The translations under genes were made by a program, and so were the position numbers. Source: Steroidobacteraceae bacterium (GTDB lineage Bacteria > Pseudomonadota > Gammaproteobacteria > Steroidobacterales > Steroidobacteraceae). Taken from it: DNA of 64,000 nt. Where the stretch lies: positions 1 through 64,000 of the forward strand of contig JAHCAN010000004.1 in assembly GCA_019634915.1 (NCBI GenBank). Direction: 5' to 3'. Every line of letters begins with the position of its first letter. The stretch's first letter is position 1. Below are positions 17,033-26,065 of the stretch, piece after piece. The notes under the pieces are model-generated. The model made no database searches. It saw only the letters and a program-made list of their open reading frames with translations, and was not told the origin of the DNA.

Positions 17033-18066
17033 GGCGTATCTGCCTCTTCCTGCGCGGCCGCCAGCAGGCTTCGGGCGAGTTCGACGACATCCGCCGGTAA
17101 CCGCAACTGCTGCACGAGCCGCGGCTCGAACTGCAGCAGGCGCTCCCGTTCAGAGCGCGCTTCGGCTTCGGACAGAGAGCGAACCCGGATACCGTGATCG
17201 ACGGCAATCTCCCGGGCTCTCAGCTGGCGCTGCGCCGCGAGCTCGCGTGCATCGAGCATCGTCTCCCGCCATGCCTTGATGAACCGCGCCTGCGTATCCG
17301 GGTCCAGCCTCTCCCAGAACTCGCGGCGCACGAGCGGCATGTACTGCATGAACATGCTGCGCTCGACGAGGCCGTGACGAATGCCGACCTCCCAGAGCGA
17401 GCCGCTCTGCAGCGTCTCGAAGGATGTGGCCACGGCATCGATGTTCCCCTGGGACAGCCCCAGCGGGACGTCGGACCAGGGGATCGCGACCGGGCTCGCG
17501 CCCTGAAGACGAAACATCCGCAAAGCGGCCGCGCCCCCCGGTACCCGCACCTTCAGCCCGGCGAGGTCCGCGGGACTGGCCAGCGGGCGGCGGGTGCTGA
17601 AGACATTGATGTATCCCAGATCGAGGTTCGGGGCGAGAACCTTGACCGCCAGCCGCGCTTCCACCCGGTCGGCTACTGCCGCACCGAGCGGGCCGTCGAG
17701 CACGTGATGCAATACCTCGCGGGCCCGGCCGTAGAACATGGGCAGCGACGTGACGTTCGCGGCGGGCTCGAATCGCGCGACATACAGCGCCGTGGGCAGC
17801 GCCAGATCGACGTCACCCCACATCAGCGCCTTGATGACGTCGCGATCGCTGTAGAGCTGCCCCGAATCAAAGAGCCTGACGTTGAAGCGACCGGGCAGCT
17901 CGGCATCCAGCCGCTCGGCAAAATTGCGGACGACGTGGGTCCGAAGATGGTTCGGACCCGTATCGAGACTGATGCGCAGCTCCCGGGCGCCCTCTCCGGG
18001 CGGCGTCGCCGCCATTGCGAATGCACCGGCGGCAGTCAGTACGAGACCGGCGGCGATGCTGCGCAT
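17029..18066 (-). CDS. dctP: TRAP transporter periplasmic substrate-binding protein (DctP)
   Basis: A 345-residue extracytoplasmic solute receptor. A signal peptide (about 1-20, AGAFAMAA) is followed by the DctP fold with FAERLDAELPGRFNVRLFDSGQL, ADLAGLKVRVPG (the conserved carboxylate-binding Arg region) and PLGLSQGNIDAVATS. Ligand specificity cannot be read off, but an acidic substrate is expected. It lies 27 bases downstream of the MaoC-like gene on the same strand, tying import to CoA-ester hydration. Confidence 0.92.
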   Translation of the reverse strand: MRSIAAGLVLTAAGAFAMAATPPGEGARELRISLDTGPNHLRTHVVRNFAERLDAELPGRFNVRLFDSGQLYSDRDVIKALMWGDVDLALPTALYVARFEPAANVTSLPMFYGRAREVLHHVLDGPLGAAVADRVEARLAVKVLAPNLDLGYINVFSTRRPLASPADLAGLKVRVPGGAAALRMFRLQGASPVAIPWSDVPLGLSQGNIDAVATSFETLQSGSLWEVGIRHGLVERSMFMQYMPLVRREFWERLDPDTQARFIKAWRETMLDARELAAQRQLRAREIAVDHGIRVRSLSEAEARSERERLLQFEPRLVQQLRLPADVVELARSLLAAAQEEADTP

Positions 18067-18093
18067 GTCGATGACCCCGCGGCTGCAAGCCGT

Positions 18094-18615
18094 TCAGTAT
18101 GCAGCGTCGTCGTAGGGTTCGTGGCCGCGAAGATAGACGAGAAACGTCCGCGTGAACTCGCAGAAGACCGTGCCGTGCTGGTTCGTCCCGCGTGTCTTTA
18201 CCGTCACGAGCCCGTTGCCGGGCCGTGATTTCGACGGCCTCTTGTCCAGCACCTCGCTTTCGGAGTAGAGCGTGTCACCGCCGAACACCGGGCTCAGCAT
18301 GCGGATATCGGTCATGCCGAGATTCGCGGCGACCCGCCCGAAGGTCTTGGTCGTCATCGCGATGACGATGCCCAGTGACAGCGTGGTCACGACGAGGGGC
18401 TTGCCGAACTCGGTTCGCGATGCGTAGATCTCGTCGAAGTGGATGGCGGCCTGGTTGAGCGTCTGCATGCAGTGCAACGCATTCTCCGACTGATAAACGG
18501 TGCGGCCGGGCCGGTGCTGGAAGACCATTCCCGGTTCGAGATCCTCGTAGTCGACGCCGTTGCGCTCGCGATAGACGTTGTCGCCGATCTTCACATGTGA
18601 ATAGAAACTGTGCAC
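18094..18615 (-). CDS. MaoC-family enoyl/mesaconyl-CoA hydratase
   Basis: A 173-residue hotdog-fold hydratase. The first half has GMVFQHRPGRTVYQSENALHC, and the C-terminus LVYLRGHEPYDDAAY resembles mesaconyl-CoA and itaconyl-CoA hydratases of the MaoC type. The chosen start is a GTG at 18615, preceded by GGGGG about nine bases upstream and followed directly by the family-like HSFYSHVKIGDN; the reading frame stays open upstream but into implausible sequence. It heads the leftward operon with dctPQM and is divergent from the CoA-transferase gene, sharing its control region. A role hydrating an unsaturated C5 acyl-CoA is inferred from context. Confidence 0.82.
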   Translation of the reverse strand: MHSFYSHVKIGDNVYRERNGVDYEDLEPGMVFQHRPGRTVYQSENALHCMQTLNQAAIHFDEIYASRTEFGKPLVVTTLSLGIVIAMTTKTFGRVAANLGMTDIRMLSPVFGGDTLYSESEVLDKRPSKSRPGNGLVTVKTRGTNQHGTVFCEFTRTFLVYLRGHEPYDDAAY

Positions 18616-18678
18616 TGGTACTGCCCCCGTCCATGTCGCGGCCGGGCCAGGCACGGCTCGCGAAGATGGGCTATTCTT

Positions 18679-18696
18679 ATCCGGACATCCGGACAC
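18679..18696 (-). promoter_or_regulatory. Putative GntR operator O1
   Basis: On the minus strand GTGTCCGGATGTCCGGAT: two head-to-tail TGTCCGG units, each part of a TCCGGA palindrome, in the middle of the 142-base divergent region between the hydratase and CoA-transferase genes. It matches O2 (21699-21716) at 15 of 18 positions and shares its core with O3 (21822-21837). Confidence 0.6.
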
Positions 18697-18757
18697 GTCA
18701 ATCCCGTGCGGTGCCGCGGTATCCGGGCGCGCGCGCATCGCGGAAGGCCACAGCAGC

Positions 18758-19957
18758 ATGCTGCCATTGCAGAACGTACGCATCGTTGCCGTCGAACAGT
18801 ACGGCGCGGGGCCCATCGGTACGCTGTACCTCGCGAGCCTCGGGGCGGAGATCATCAAGATCGAGAATCCCCGGGACGGCGGCGATGTCTCGCGCAGCGT
18901 CGGCCCGCATTTCGTGGGCGGGGTGGAGCGTTCGGCGGCCAGCCTGTTCTTCCAGGGGCTCAATCACAACAAGAAGAGCCTGAGTCTGGATCTTTCCCGG
19001 GACGAAGGTCGCTCGGTGCTGCATCGACTCGTCGCCGGTGCGGATGCCCTGGCGTCCAATCTGCGCGGTGACGTGCCGGCCAGGCTCGGGATCACGTATC
19101 CGCAGCTTGCCGCGCACAACCCGCGGCTGGTCTGTGCGCACCTGACTGCCTATGGTCGGGAGGGGCCGCGGGCGGCGTGGCCGGGCTATGACTTCATGAT
19201 GCAGGCCGAGGCGGGGTATTTCACGCTGACCGGCGAGCCGGACGGGCCGCCCACGCGTTGCGGCCTGTCGGTCGTGGACTTCATGACGGGCCTCGCCATG
19301 GCATTCGGCCTGACCGCGGCACTGGTGGACGCACGCCAGACGGGCATCGGCCGCGACATCGACGTGAGCCTGTTCGACGTCGCCTTGTTCAATCTCAACT
19401 ACGTCGCCACGTGGTTCCTGAATGCGAACGTCGCGCCGCAACGGGCGCCGAGGTCGGCGCACCTGTCCCTGACTCCATGCCAGTTGTACCGTACCCGGGA
19501 CGGTCACATCTACCTGATGTGCAACAAGGAGAAGTTCTGGGAGTCGCTGTGTGACGAGATCGGGCATCCCGAATGGAAGGAGGATCCGCGCTTCGCCAGC
19601 TATGCCGCCCGTCTCGAGAACCGGGAGCAACTGACCCGGTTGCTGGACGCCGTGCTGGCCGGCCACGCGACGGCCGACTGGCTGGCTCGCTTCAAGGGGA
19701 AGGTGCCGGCGGCTCCCGTGCTCGATGTCCCGCGGGCTCTGGAAAATCCGTTCGTTGCGGACAGCGACCGGATTCAGCGCGTGCCGCTGACCGGAGACTC
19801 GGCCATCAAGGTCCTGCGCTCTCCGATCCGCTGCGAAGATCCCCCACCGACGCCGACCGCGGCGCCCCGGCTCGGCGAGCATACCGACGACATTCTGCAG
19901 TCCTTGGGTTACGATTCGGCCGCCATTGCGGAGTTGCGACGAAAAGGGACGATCTGA
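18758..19957 (+). CDS. Class III (CaiB/BaiF) CoA-transferase
   Basis: A 399-residue family III CoA-transferase, which moves CoA between carboxylic acids through an aspartyl-CoA intermediate. It begins with PLQNVRIVAVEQYGAGP, has the N-terminal family segment LASLGAEIIKIENPRDGGD (about 27-45) and LNHNKKSLSLDL, and the active-site stretch AWPGYDFMMQAEAGYFTLTG (about 141-160). Itaconate CoA-transferase of Pseudomonas and mesaconate/succinyl-CoA transferases belong here. Context (TRAP importer, hydratase, CitE-like lyase) makes it the probable activating step of a C5 dicarboxylate route. The GntR gene follows on the same strand. Confidence 0.92.
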   Translation: MLPLQNVRIVAVEQYGAGPIGTLYLASLGAEIIKIENPRDGGDVSRSVGPHFVGGVERSAASLFFQGLNHNKKSLSLDLSRDEGRSVLHRLVAGADALASNLRGDVPARLGITYPQLAAHNPRLVCAHLTAYGREGPRAAWPGYDFMMQAEAGYFTLTGEPDGPPTRCGLSVVDFMTGLAMAFGLTAALVDARQTGIGRDIDVSLFDVALFNLNYVATWFLNANVAPQRAPRSAHLSLTPCQLYRTRDGHIYLMCNKEKFWESLCDEIGHPEWKEDPRFASYAARLENREQLTRLLDAVLAGHATADWLARFKGKVPAAPVLDVPRALENPFVADSDRIQRVPLTGDSAIKVLRSPIRCEDPPPTPTAAPRLGEHTDDILQSLGYDSAAIAELRRKGTI

Positions 19958-20068
19958 CAGGCCATGTGTGAGGCCGGCGGGCGAACCCGGGGTTTCGCAG
20001 GGCAGGTCCAGAACAAGGTCGGGCTCCAGCAAGAGGTACGCATTCAGCATGTTTCCGGTGGTCTGCCA

Positions 20069-20839
20069 ATGACTCCGCCTGCCATCCGGCTTCGAGGTTC
20101 ACAGCCGCTGTACATGATGGTGGCCGCGCGTCTGGCCGCGGGCATTGCCGAAGGGAAGTATCCCGTGGGCTCGCGGATGCCCTCCGAGGGCGCGCTGTGC
20201 GAGCAGTTCAACGCCAGTCGATTCACCATCCGGGAAGCGATCAAACGGCTGCAATCGCTGGGTCTCGTCGACACGCGGCAGGGCACGGGTACCGAAGTGC
20301 TGTCGCGGCAGCCTACCGGCGGGCGTTTCGTCTACTCGTTCGATTCGGTGCAGGACTTTCGCCACTCGGTAGGCCAGTCGAGGCTCATCAACATCACCGG
20401 CAAGAAGGTCATCGCCAACCAGGGCATGGCCGACCAGATGCGCTGCCCGGTTCGTACACCGCTGTTCCGCCTCGAGGCGACCCGCGTCCTGCTGACCCGT
20501 GCGGGTCGCGCGGGCAAGCCCGTTGCGCTGTCGACGGTGCTGCTGCCCGCCGCGTACGCCGGCATCCTCGATGAACTGCCGCATTACGACCAGACGATCA
20601 GCGATCTGCTCGAGCAGCGCTACGGCGTGCAGACCGCGTCCATCGAACAGATCATCGAGCCCTGCATGTTCAGCGCGAAGGATGCAGGCAAGCTCGGCGT
20701 CAAGCCGGGCAGCCTCGGCCTGCGGTTCCAGCGCACCTACCTCGATCCGGGTGGTGAGGTCTTCGAGTACGCCATCAGCCTGCAGGCCGGGAACGAGGCG
20801 CGGCTGTCGATGACGATCCGCGCGAACATCTCCCGTTAA
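20069..20839 (+). CDS. GntR-family regulator with UTRA domain (HutC-type)
   Basis: A 256-residue transcription factor. The N-terminal winged helix has LYMMVAARLAAGIAEGKYP, PSEGALCEQFNASRFTIRE and GLVDTRQGTGTEV (about 13-80). The C-terminal UTRA ligand-binding domain spans about 100-250, with the late segment GLRFQRTYLDPGGEVFEYA. The ATG at 20069 places the helix at the usual distance from the N-terminus; an in-frame ATG at 19964, seven bases after the CoA-transferase stop, would add 35 atypical residues. It is likely the local regulator of the C5-acid genes, and perhaps of the TonB receptor unit, through the TGTCCGG-type sites. It converges on the CitE-like gene with a 3-bp overlap. Confidence 0.88.
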   Translation: MTPPAIRLRGSQPLYMMVAARLAAGIAEGKYPVGSRMPSEGALCEQFNASRFTIREAIKRLQSLGLVDTRQGTGTEVLSRQPTGGRFVYSFDSVQDFRHSVGQSRLINITGKKVIANQGMADQMRCPVRTPLFRLEATRVLLTRAGRAGKPVALSTVLLPAAYAGILDELPHYDQTISDLLEQRYGVQTASIEQIIEPCMFSAKDAGKLGVKPGSLGLRFQRTYLDPGGEVFEYAISLQAGNEARLSMTIRANISR

Positions 20840-21690
20840 CGGGCTTGCGCTGCCTCCCACAGCCGAAGCTGCCTGCGGGCCGAGTTGACGACCGGCAGAT
20901 CGATCATGCGGCCCCTGAACTGGCACGCGCCCGACCCGGCGGCCTCGAAAGCCGCGATCAGCTCACGCGCCTGCAGCGCCTGCCCTTCATCGGGCGCGAA
21001 AGCGGCATGCACGTCTGCGATCTGTTTTGGATGTACGCAGGTTTTTCCCGTATAGCCCAGTGCGGCTGACCGCCGTGTCTCGGATACCAGGCCTTCGCGG
21101 TCATCGAATTGCAGCCATGCGCCGTCGATCGCAGCCACTCGCGCCCTGCCTGCGGCCTGAACGAGCTGCAATCGCGCCAGCAGCAACGGCTCCCAGTCCA
21201 TGGCCACGCCCATATCGGCCGCGAGGTCGGCTGTCCCGAGGCCGAGCAGTTCGACGCCCGCCGCCATCGCCAGGCTCTCCAGCCGCGACAGTCCTGCGAG
21301 CGTTTCGACGAATGGTGCGATCCCCGGCGCCGGGCGGGACTCACCCAATAGTCCGGATACCCAGACGACCTCTTCCGCCGATTCGACCTTGGGCAGAACG
21401 ACCAGGTCGGGATATGCGCCCGACTGCGCCAGTTGCAGCAAGTCGCGGGTTCCGGTCTGCGTCTTCAATGCATTGATCCGCACCGCGATCTCGCACGCCG
21501 GGCGATTGTTCGCGAGAAATTCGAGTACGCAGGCTCGTGCCGCCGGTTTGTCCGGGCCGGGGACTCCGTCCTCCAGGTCGAGGCACACGATGTCAGCCCC
21601 GCTCGCGATCGCCTTGCCGAAGCGATCGGCCCGGTGGCCGGGAACGAAAAGCAGGCTGCGGCGCAGCCCCGTCTGTTGCGCGCGTGTCAT
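20836..21690 (-). CDS. CitE-like acyl-CoA lyase (HpcH/HpaI family)
   Basis: A 284-residue TIM-barrel lyase of the CitE/malyl-CoA/citramalyl-CoA lyase group. It opens with RRSLLFVPGHRADRFGKAI (about 9-27), has the metal-binding IVCLDLEDGVPGPDK (about 34-48) with ESAEEV and later acidic residues, the conserved RVAAIDGAWLQFDD, and GYTGKTCVHPKQI. With the class III CoA-transferase and MaoC hydratase it completes the three-enzyme set that converts itaconate to pyruvate and acetyl-CoA in Pseudomonas and Yersinia; substrate identity is inferred. The ATG at 21690 lies nine bases from operator O2. Confidence 0.9.
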   Translation of the reverse strand: MTRAQQTGLRRSLLFVPGHRADRFGKAIASGADIVCLDLEDGVPGPDKPAARACVLEFLANNRPACEIAVRINALKTQTGTRDLLQLAQSGAYPDLVVLPKVESAEEVVWVSGLLGESRPAPGIAPFVETLAGLSRLESLAMAAGVELLGLGTADLAADMGVAMDWEPLLLARLQLVQAAGRARVAAIDGAWLQFDDREGLVSETRRSAALGYTGKTCVHPKQIADVHAAFAPDEGQALQARELIAAFEAAGSGACQFRGRMIDLPVVNSARRQLRLWEAAQAR

Positions 21691-21698
21691 CGGCGAAA

Positions 21699-21716
21699 TT
21701 GTCCGGTTGTCCGTAT
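21699..21716 (+). promoter_or_regulatory. Putative GntR operator O2
   Basis: TTGTCCGGTTGTCCGTAT, two direct TGTCCG units, 9-26 bases upstream of the CitE-like gene start. It matches O1 at 15 of 18 positions. Confidence 0.55.
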
Positions 21717-21821
21717 CAGTCTGAGTATCGGCGGCTGAAACTCTCCCGGTCAACACGGCGTCGTGCCGCGGTCGATCGGCGGTTCGCGTCGGCCGTCCGG
21801 TGCGCACCGCTTGACTTCTCT

Positions 21822-21837
21822 GGATGTCCGGACAACA
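21822..21837 (+). promoter_or_regulatory. Putative GntR operator O3
   Basis: GGATGTCCGGACAACA, containing the palindrome TGTCCGGACA, typical of HutC-class half-site spacing. It lies about 150 bases upstream of the TonB-receptor start within a 297-base divergent intergenic region (21691-21987) where no gene is supported. Confidence 0.55.
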
Positions 21838-21987
21838 CTAACCAGCGACGATACGGGGGACTCGGTCTGCAATCGTCATCGGGAGCAGGCGGGTACGAGA
21901 CAACAGAAACGGCATCGACAGAGCGGCCCCGCCACCGCGCATTGCGTCGAGGTTGCGAGCCGGCCGGTTGATGTTCGGGAGGTCAAG

Positions 21988-24339
21988 ATGAGCGGACAGA
22001 TGAAGTGCCTGATGTTGCTGATGGCCGGGATCTTCACGCTGCCTTTGCACTCCGGCGCGCGCGCTGCCGAGGTCGGACTCGAAGAGGTGATGGTGACGGC
22101 GACGAGGCGCGAGGAGCGCCTGCAGGACGTGCCGGTGGCCGTCTCCGCAGTGACCGGGGATACCCTGAGCAGTATCGGTGCAAAGGAGCTCGCGGATTAC
22201 TTCCTGTTCGTGCCGAGCGTCAATCTCGCCAACAACCAGGTCGGCGAGCGCGGTGGGCAGAACATCGTCATTCGCGGCATCAGCAATTCCCGGACCGTGC
22301 TCACGACCGATGCCTCGATGCTGTCGGCCACCACGGGGTTCTATCTGAACGACATTCCGATCACGCCCGTGGATACGCAGTTGTTCGACGTCGATCGCGT
22401 CGAGATCCTGAGGGGCCCGCAGGGCACGTTGTACGGGGCCGGTTCACTGGGCGGCGCGATCAAGATGTATCACAAGCGCTCGAACCTCCACGACTTCGAA
22501 GCTGCCGTGCAGGGAACGGTCAACACGGTCGAGCGCGGCGGTCCCGGTGGAGACGTGAGCGGCATGATCAACGTGCCGATCCTGGAGGGCGTGCTCGGCG
22601 CGCGGATGGTGGCGAGCTATCGGACCCGGGATGGATTCATCGATTCGGTCAGGATTCCGCTGAGCAATCCCGTGGCCAATACGACCTATCCATTCAATTC
22701 CGACGTGGACGTGCGCCCGAGTTCGAATTCGGGCCGCGTCTGGGAGAATGCCAATTCCGCCACGTCCAGGGGAGCGCGGGTAGCCCTGCTTTACACGCCG
22801 ACCGATCGATTGTCGGTCGAAGCCGCCATGCTCTGGCAGGAGACACAGTCGGATGATCTGACCCTGTACAACCTGCACTACCAGAGGCCGATGCAGGAGA
22901 AGTTCATGCTGGAGCCGACATCCAGCGAAGTGACGCTGACGTCGCTCGACGTTTCCTACGATTTCGGACCCGCCGTCCTGACGTCGCTGACCGGCCTCTA
23001 CACTCGCGACTACGACGAGGTCGTCGACTACACCTTCGTCACGCAGGGAACCCGCGCGCCCGGCTACACGTACGTTCCGGCCGCGTCGACCCTGCAGACC
23101 ATGGCCGAGTGGAATACGGTGACCCAGGAGGTCCGGCTGCAGTCCAACCATCGCGACAGCAGCAATGCGTTCCTTCGCCGGCTCGATTGGGTCGTGGGGG
23201 CCTTCTGGATGCAGGAAGACCGGGACAACTGGCAGATCGCCGACGCTCCGGGCTGGGGCGTTGCCGCGCCGGCCAACCCGCTGCCGCTGGCGAATGACGT
23301 CCTGTCGGCATCAGACAATGCAGTCAAAGACTCGAGCAAGGCGCTGTTCGTCGATGCCACGTTCGACGTGACCGGGAAACTGGCAGTGGGTGCCGGCATC
23401 CGGTTCTTCAAGCTGAGTACCGAGCTCCATGGCGAGGCGGCGACTCCCACGACGCCGACCATCACGGATCGCCAGCACGAGGAGGATGGACACACGCCGA
23501 GGTTCTTCGCCAGGTACTCGGCGACGGATGACCTGATGTTATACGGCTCCTACAGCGAAGGTTTCAGGATTGGCGGCTCGACCCCGCCGATCAACTTCCA
23601 GACGGCTCCACAGTGCCTGCCTGTCGTCGAGGAGAATGGTCTGATGCCCTACGCGGGGGGATCCTTCTACTCTGATTCGGTGGAGACTACCGAACTGGGC
23701 GTGAAATCCGAGTTTCTGCGTGGTCGCATCAGGGCAAACGTCGCTGCTTATCATACCGACTGGTCGGATCTGCAGCAGCAGATCAGGTTGACCGGCTTCC
23801 CCGGCAGTCTTTGCACACAGGTGCTGACGGCGAACGTTGGCGCGGCGGAAGTGGATGGCGCGGAGCTCGAATTCTCCACGAGGGCGACGGATCGTCTCGG
23901 GCTTTCCGCCACCGTGGCCTACACGGACGCGAGGATCGTCGACCCCGGCCCGGGATCTGCGTTGGCCAAGGTCGGCGACCGCTTCCCGAACGTGCCCGAA
24001 TGGACCGCCAGCCTGATGGCGGACTACTCGGTTCCCAGCCAGGCGTTTGGCGGCAGCACCTTCTTTGTCCATGCGGATGCCCGCTACATCAGCGAAACCT
24101 CCCCACAGATCGGCAGGCCGGCCAATCCGCAGTTGATGCTGCCCGAGTACACGCTGGTCGGACTCAGAGGGGGCTTCACGTTCGGTGACAAGCCGACGAC
24201 CGTTACCCTGTTCATCGACAACCTCTTCGACGACGACGCATTCGTCAACGCCCGCGGCAGGGTGGGTGTTCCCACCGATGTATGGGTGACGCCATCCATG
24301 CCTCGCACCATCGGGCTTACCGTCCGCAAGGACTTCTGA
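21988..24339 (+). CDS. TonB-dependent receptor
   Basis: A 783-residue outer-membrane receptor. A signal peptide (about 1-27, HSGARA) is followed by the TonB box/plug start LEEVMVTATRREERLQDVPV (about 31-50), plug landmarks FDVDRVEILRGPQGTLYGAG and GSLGGAIKM, then a 22-strand barrel ending in TIGLTVRKDF with the terminal Phe recognised by Bam. The ATG at 21988 has GGGAGG about eight bases upstream. Two secreted tannase-family esterases follow on the same strand, so it probably imports their substrate or product. Putative operator O3 lies upstream. Confidence 0.93.
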   Translation: MSGQMKCLMLLMAGIFTLPLHSGARAAEVGLEEVMVTATRREERLQDVPVAVSAVTGDTLSSIGAKELADYFLFVPSVNLANNQVGERGGQNIVIRGISNSRTVLTTDASMLSATTGFYLNDIPITPVDTQLFDVDRVEILRGPQGTLYGAGSLGGAIKMYHKRSNLHDFEAAVQGTVNTVERGGPGGDVSGMINVPILEGVLGARMVASYRTRDGFIDSVRIPLSNPVANTTYPFNSDVDVRPSSNSGRVWENANSATSRGARVALLYTPTDRLSVEAAMLWQETQSDDLTLYNLHYQRPMQEKFMLEPTSSEVTLTSLDVSYDFGPAVLTSLTGLYTRDYDEVVDYTFVTQGTRAPGYTYVPAASTLQTMAEWNTVTQEVRLQSNHRDSSNAFLRRLDWVVGAFWMQEDRDNWQIADAPGWGVAAPANPLPLANDVLSASDNAVKDSSKALFVDATFDVTGKLAVGAGIRFFKLSTELHGEAATPTTPTITDRQHEEDGHTPRFFARYSATDDLMLYGSYSEGFRIGGSTPPINFQTAPQCLPVVEENGLMPYAGGSFYSDSVETTELGVKSEFLRGRIRANVAAYHTDWSDLQQQIRLTGFPGSLCTQVLTANVGAAEVDGAELEFSTRATDRLGLSATVAYTDARIVDPGPGSALAKVGDRFPNVPEWTASLMADYSVPSQAFGGSTFFVHADARYISETSPQIGRPANPQLMLPEYTLVGLRGGFTFGDKPTTVTLFIDNLFDDDAFVNARGRVGVPTDVWVTPSMPRTIGLTVRKDF

Positions 24340-24362
24340 ATTCCGGCCGGGGAGCAGATCAC

Positions 24363-26033
24363 ATGAAGGCAGCGTGGGTGACAGACCGGGCGCGGCTCGT
24401 CAGCGGGATTCCGGCCGTAGACGTTGCGCGCAGCATCGCATTGCGGCTTCAGGCGGCGATCGTGATCGTTGCGGGAATCGTCGGCGTCACGCCGGTCGCG
24501 GCTCAAACCTCTGCGGCATCGCAGGGGCCGGCCGCCGCCTGTGACGCCCTGAGAAACGTGGAATTCGAAGGTATCCAGGATGCGGTGACCCAGATCACGG
24601 CGACTCGAGTCGTGGGTGCCGAGGGTGAAGTGCCCGCACACTGCCGCGTCGAGGGATACGTGGCGCCAAACGTCGGGTTCGTTCTGCGCCTCCCGGGCAA
24701 GGCTGACTGGAATGGAAAGTTCAGTCACATGGCTCCCGGTGGATATGGTGGATCCACGGAAGTCATGGCTCCATGGTGTGATGTCGCGCTGAGTCGCGGG
24801 TATGCGTGCATCACGCAGAACACCGGGCATTGGGGAGTGTCGAGCGAATCCGTTTGGGCCTACAACAATCTGCAAGCGGAATTCGACTACGGCATCCGCG
24901 CGGCGAACGTGGCGACGATCGCCGGCAAGGCGATTACGGAGTACTTCTACGGGACGGCACCCGAGCGCTCCTACTTCATGGGGTGTTCCGGCGGCGGCAA
25001 GCAGGCGCTCGTTCAGGCGCAGCGCTATCCCTGGAACTTCGATGGCATCGTTGCCGTAGAACCTTCCAACCCGACGATCACGGGTGTGGTGCAACTCTGG
25101 AATGCCCTGGCGACCCACGATTCAGAGGGCAAGCCGCTCTTCACGACGGCAGATCTGCAGGTACTGCACGCTGGTGCAGTCAGGCAATGCGATGCACGCG
25201 ACGGTTTGGCGGACGGCATCATAGGTGATGCGCGGGGGTGCCGGTTCGATCCGGCGGTGCTGGCCTGCAAGGCCGGTCAGACATCGGGGTGCCTGTCGAA
25301 CGTCCAGATCGAGGCAGCCAGGAAAGTCTACGGCGGTCCCGTGACCTCGACCGGCAGAAAGATCTATTTCCCTACCTCTTTGGGAGGCGAAATGGGTAGC
25401 TACTTTACCGGCGGCCCGACCGGCATCGATTACAAGACGCAGTACTGGCGGTACATGGGGTTCACTCCGGACCCGGGTCCGAATTGGATGCCCAGGGACT
25501 TCAATTTCGACGTCGACTGGAAGCGATCCATGATGAAGGACGCCGTACTGGTCGCGAGCGACAATCCGGATCTGCGCAAACTGCGCACCGAGGGTCACAA
25601 GCTGATGATCATCCAGGGCGAGGAAGACTCGGGATTGCCCGGACCGCTGGTCACGATGGACTACTACGAAATGGTCGAGAAGATCCTGGGAGGACGTGTC
25701 GAGGCCCAGAAATCAGCGCGCCTCTTCGTGATTCCGGGACGCTCTCACTGTGTCGGCGGCGTCGGTGCAGCGGCCGTAGACATGTTGGGCACCATTGAAT
25801 CCTGGGTCGAGCAGGGTCAGGCCCCGGACATGATCATCGGTGCACACATGGAAGGCACCCTCGGCAATCCCGCCAAGGGGTTGTCGAGCGATTTCATCAG
25901 GCTGCCGAAGGATCTGTCCTCGGCGAAGTTCACGCGGCCTCACTACCCGTATCCGCTGCGGGCGCGATACAAGGGCGAGGGCGACCCGAACGACTATCGC
26001 AGCTTCGAAGCCGTCGATCCGGACTCGAAGTAG
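24363..26033 (+). CDS. Tannase/feruloyl esterase family protein, copy 1
   Basis: A 556-residue exported esterase. It carries the family's CS-D-HC arrangement: MGCSGGGKQ (nucleophile Ser next to a Cys), Asp in QGEEDSGLPG, and RSHCVGG with His next to Cys, the pair expected to be bridged by a disulfide. Its N-terminus is MKAA followed by a 28-residue insertion (WVTDRARLV...) before the hydrophobic signal core IVIVAGIVGVTPVAAQ; copy 2 lacks the insertion. Substrates of this family include hydroxycinnamate and gallate esters and phthalate half-esters. It starts 23 bases after the TonB receptor. The exact ester is unknown. Confidence 0.9.
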   Translation: MKAAWVTDRARLVSGIPAVDVARSIALRLQAAIVIVAGIVGVTPVAAQTSAASQGPAAACDALRNVEFEGIQDAVTQITATRVVGAEGEVPAHCRVEGYVAPNVGFVLRLPGKADWNGKFSHMAPGGYGGSTEVMAPWCDVALSRGYACITQNTGHWGVSSESVWAYNNLQAEFDYGIRAANVATIAGKAITEYFYGTAPERSYFMGCSGGGKQALVQAQRYPWNFDGIVAVEPSNPTITGVVQLWNALATHDSEGKPLFTTADLQVLHAGAVRQCDARDGLADGIIGDARGCRFDPAVLACKAGQTSGCLSNVQIEAARKVYGGPVTSTGRKIYFPTSLGGEMGSYFTGGPTGIDYKTQYWRYMGFTPDPGPNWMPRDFNFDVDWKRSMMKDAVLVASDNPDLRKLRTEGHKLMIIQGEEDSGLPGPLVTMDYYEMVEKILGGRVEAQKSARLFVIPGRSHCVGGVGAAAVDMLGTIESWVEQGQAPDMIIGAHMEGTLGNPAKGLSSDFIRLPKDLSSAKFTRPHYPYPLRARYKGEGDPNDYRSFEAVDPDSK

Positions 26034-26065
26034 TCCCGCTGAATTTCGGTCGAGGAGTAGGTCAC

